From Cryptomeria japonica (Eukaryota > Streptophyta > Pinopsida > Cupressales > Cupressaceae), in the NCBI RefSeq assembly GCF_030272615.1, contig NC_081411.1, positions 824,286,397-824,348,396 on the forward strand: 62,000 nt of DNA, written 5' to 3'. This document shows positions 60,139-62,000 of this stretch, piece by piece; the first letter of the stretch is position 1, and the number at the start of each line of letters is the position of its first letter. The notes below the pieces were generated by a model. It did not search any database and was not told the DNA's origin. It was given only the letters and a program-made list of their open reading frames with translations. Position numbers and translations under genes: made by a program.

Positions 60139-61551
60139 TGTTGGCATACGTGTAGAGATTGATGACATGATAGGATTGTATGTTGTCATTGATATCAATA
60201 TGATGGTATGAACCGGTATATGCGAAAAGGTGAACCGGTATGTTGGAATGTGAACCGGTATATGCAAATCTTGTATTGGGGTTTCATTTGATATGACTGT
60301 CAGTTGATAGTCTTAGCTTCTAGGTTTCCGATTGATGCATTCCAAGTCTCTGTGATTCGACGGATGACATCCTGTGATGAGTTAGCATTGAAATGAAGAT
60401 CAGATCATGTTGCCACGTTAGTCTTATGCATGTGAAGAATCTCCTTGAGGATCTTGCATGAAGAAGATTGATTCTATCTACCTTAAGAATATGCAAAATC
60501 TTAGTAAATGGTAGAGAACGCATGATGGGTTATCAGCTTCCAGAAGCGGCAAAGAATGAATGATGCAGAATGTCTTGAGATTTCTTCAAGATTGTTTTAC
60601 CCTATGTAATGTGTTTAAATGGTCAGGATTGGACTGACTATTTTGTTAACCTAGATGCTTAGGGTTTTAAGTTTTTACCACCAACCTAATTGTTGTCTAT
60701 AAGGTCGATGATGATTCTCATTTGAAGTTGTTGGCAAATGAATGTGTGTTAAGTGATTCTTTCTAGACCAGAGCAATGAGTAGAGATTTGCATAGTGTGA
60801 TTGTAGATGTAAAGGAACTGAAGTGGATCTCCCTTGGCATTAAGTGTTGTTATTAGATCAGTGTATTACTTGTTGACATCTAACCATTTCAGAAGATGGA
60901 AAATTCCTTTACCGGGTAGCTTTAACAAGATTTTTGTAAAACCTTTAATAGGGTGACTCAAAATCATTGAGTTCTTTAAATCCTCTAGCAAGGTAACCTT
61001 TAATAGGGTTTTAACCTCTAACTGGGTATTTAGCCATCCCTTAACCAGGTGATCCCTAGTAGGATCGGTTCCTAGCAGAACCTATTGTAAAGTCTTTAAC
61101 CGAACTAGGCTCCTAATAGAGTGGACTTCAGAAGAGTTCAAGAAAAAATTGTGGGTATTCATCCCCACCGTGGTTTTTCCCAGTTGGGTTTCCATGTGAA
61201 AAATAAGTCTCTCATGTGTGATGCTTTTTCATGTGATGTTTTAGTGTTTTCTATTGAGCGGTAATGCAAGCTGGTCTAGTGGTCATTATATTTCTGATGT
61301 ATTACTTGTTTAAGCATATGGGTGAAGTGGAAATGAGATATTAGGTTTTATGAAGATCTAAGTGTTACCGGTTTATGTCTTTCACAGACATACTGTGTTT
61401 TACCAGTACTGCCTTGATTTAGATCGGTGATACTGTTTGCCAGTTAGTGCAGTCTTTTCAATTTAAGTTGTTAAAGATTTTTTTGTCTATATTGATTCAC
61501 CCCCCCTCTCTTAGTATTTGTTGAGTATTTACTATTCATCATTATTCATCA
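60139..61551 (+). repeat. 3' LTR of copia C, 1,413 bp
   Basis: It begins TGTTGGCATACG and ends ATTCATCA, followed by GATAT. Near its start it holds ACCGGTATATG-type motifs in three close copies (60213-60262). The element F coding region resumes at 61557. Confidence 0.92.
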
Positions 61552-61556
61552 GATAT

Positions 61557-62000
61557 TACCTTTAGTCTGATTACCGATTGCAATCTCCAATCCATTTTTT
61601 TTATGATTTTACATTTTCCATTCTTGAATTGTAACTGAAATCCTTTTTCCACTAACTGACCAATACTCTAAATATTTTTCTTTAAACCTTCTACATAATA
61701 AACATTATCAGTATTTTACTTACCATCCAAAGATATAGTATCTTTTCTTTTGATTAAACAAGCTTTATCATCTCCAAACCTTACTAGACCTCCATGAATT
61801 TCTTGAAATGATAAGAATTTGCTTTTATCACCAGTCATATGATGTGAGCATCTAGAATCTATAATCGATTCATATTTTTCTTCAACTTTTTCTGCCAGTG
61901 CCTTCTCTACCAGTTTGACAATAGGTGTCGGTTGATCTTCCTTTATTCCAACAAAATCTCATTCATTATCTGTCAGATCTTCATCTGTAACACCTTCATC
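61557..62000 (-). pseudogene. pol: Protease region of copia F, continued
   Basis: Minus-strand reading gives the protease and pre-integrase part of copia pol: ESIIDSRCSHHMTGDKSKF, then GGLVRFGDDKACLI and LVEKGFQLQFKNGK. The catalytic Asp codon is at 61859-61857, but the Gly of DSG is Arg (61853-61851), a G-to-A type change. TAA and TAG codons are present. The text aligns with A-copia through the element C insertion site. Confidence 0.88.

Larger units (their letters stand above)
50924..61551 (+). mobile_element. Ty1/copia element C (Sirevirus type), 10,628 bp, with a 4.4-kb insert in gag
   Basis: LTRs 50924-52335 and 60139-61551 (1,412 and 1,413 bp) run TGTTGGCATA...TTCATCA, with perfect GATAT duplications. 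Inside are an iMet primer site with one mismatch, gag split by an intron-like insert, a pol lacking protease and the integrase N-terminus, and three polypurine tracts. The LTRs differ mainly by C/T and G/A changes, densest at ACCGG motifs near their starts. It inserted into copia F. Confidence 0.92.
46700..62000 (-). mobile_element. Ty1/copia element F (Sirevirus type), interrupted by C and running off the window
   Basis: The 3' LTR is at 46700-47818; polypurine tracts and pol follow leftward in sense to 50923. Element C then interrupts it, and pol resumes at 61557. GATAT on both sides of C (50919-50923 and 61552-61556) and continuous coding homology across the gap prove one element. Gag and the 5' LTR are right of the window. 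Protein and LTR sequence are very close to A-copia, in opposite orientation. Confidence 0.9.

Overview
The window looks like intergenic DNA from a large-genome land plant, possibly a conifer, although the species cannot be fixed from this sequence. I see no ordinary host gene, rRNA, tRNA or CRISPR array. Almost everything is a stack of decayed LTR retrotransposons inserted into one another. They are Ty3/gypsy elements of the Tat type and Ty1/copia elements of the Sirevirus (SIRE/Maximus) type. All coding regions carry premature stops or frameshifts, so every gene is called a pseudogene.

Layout, left to right. 1-2995: the 3' end of a plus-strand Sirevirus-like copia element (D), with a coiled-coil env-position ORF, repeated polypurine tracts and the 3' LTR. 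2996-7414: a minus-strand segment (E) holding a long plant-transposon-type ORF; its right edge looks like the start of a very long LTR. 7415-46006: one plus-strand Tat-type gypsy element (A-Tat) of about 16 kb, split by two insertions. It has a 5' LTR remnant, a primer site, a leader, gag, protease, a G-patch-like region, RT, a degenerate RNase H, a second RNase H, integrase, an antisense spliced plant-mobile-domain (PMD) gene and a 3' LTR at 44990-46006. 18915-34845: a minus-strand gypsy element (B), 15.9 kb, with a perfect ATAGA target duplication and LTRs of about 4.9 kb that each contain a ~1,000-codon ORF. 36226-42679: a plus-strand copia element (A-copia) inserted in the middle of the PMD gene. 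46700-62000: a minus-strand copia element (F) of the same family as A-copia, running off the window. 50924-61551: a 10.6 kb plus-strand copia element (C) inserted into F with a GATAT duplication; its gag is interrupted by a 4,355-bp GT...AG-bounded insert.

Relative ages follow from the nesting: A-Tat precedes B, A-copia and (if the edge is right) E; E precedes D; F precedes C. Most nonsense codons sit where related copies have Gln or Arg and are TAG, TAA or TGA. LTR-pair differences in the best-compared pair are mostly C/T and G/A changes. Both fit long-term cytosine methylation and deamination of silenced DNA.

The most notable points are the protein-coding 4.9-kb LTRs of element B and a possible second such family (E); the RNase H domain placed upstream of RT in B; the antisense PMD gene with recognisable TATA box, start codon and intron; and the intron-like insert in the gag of C.
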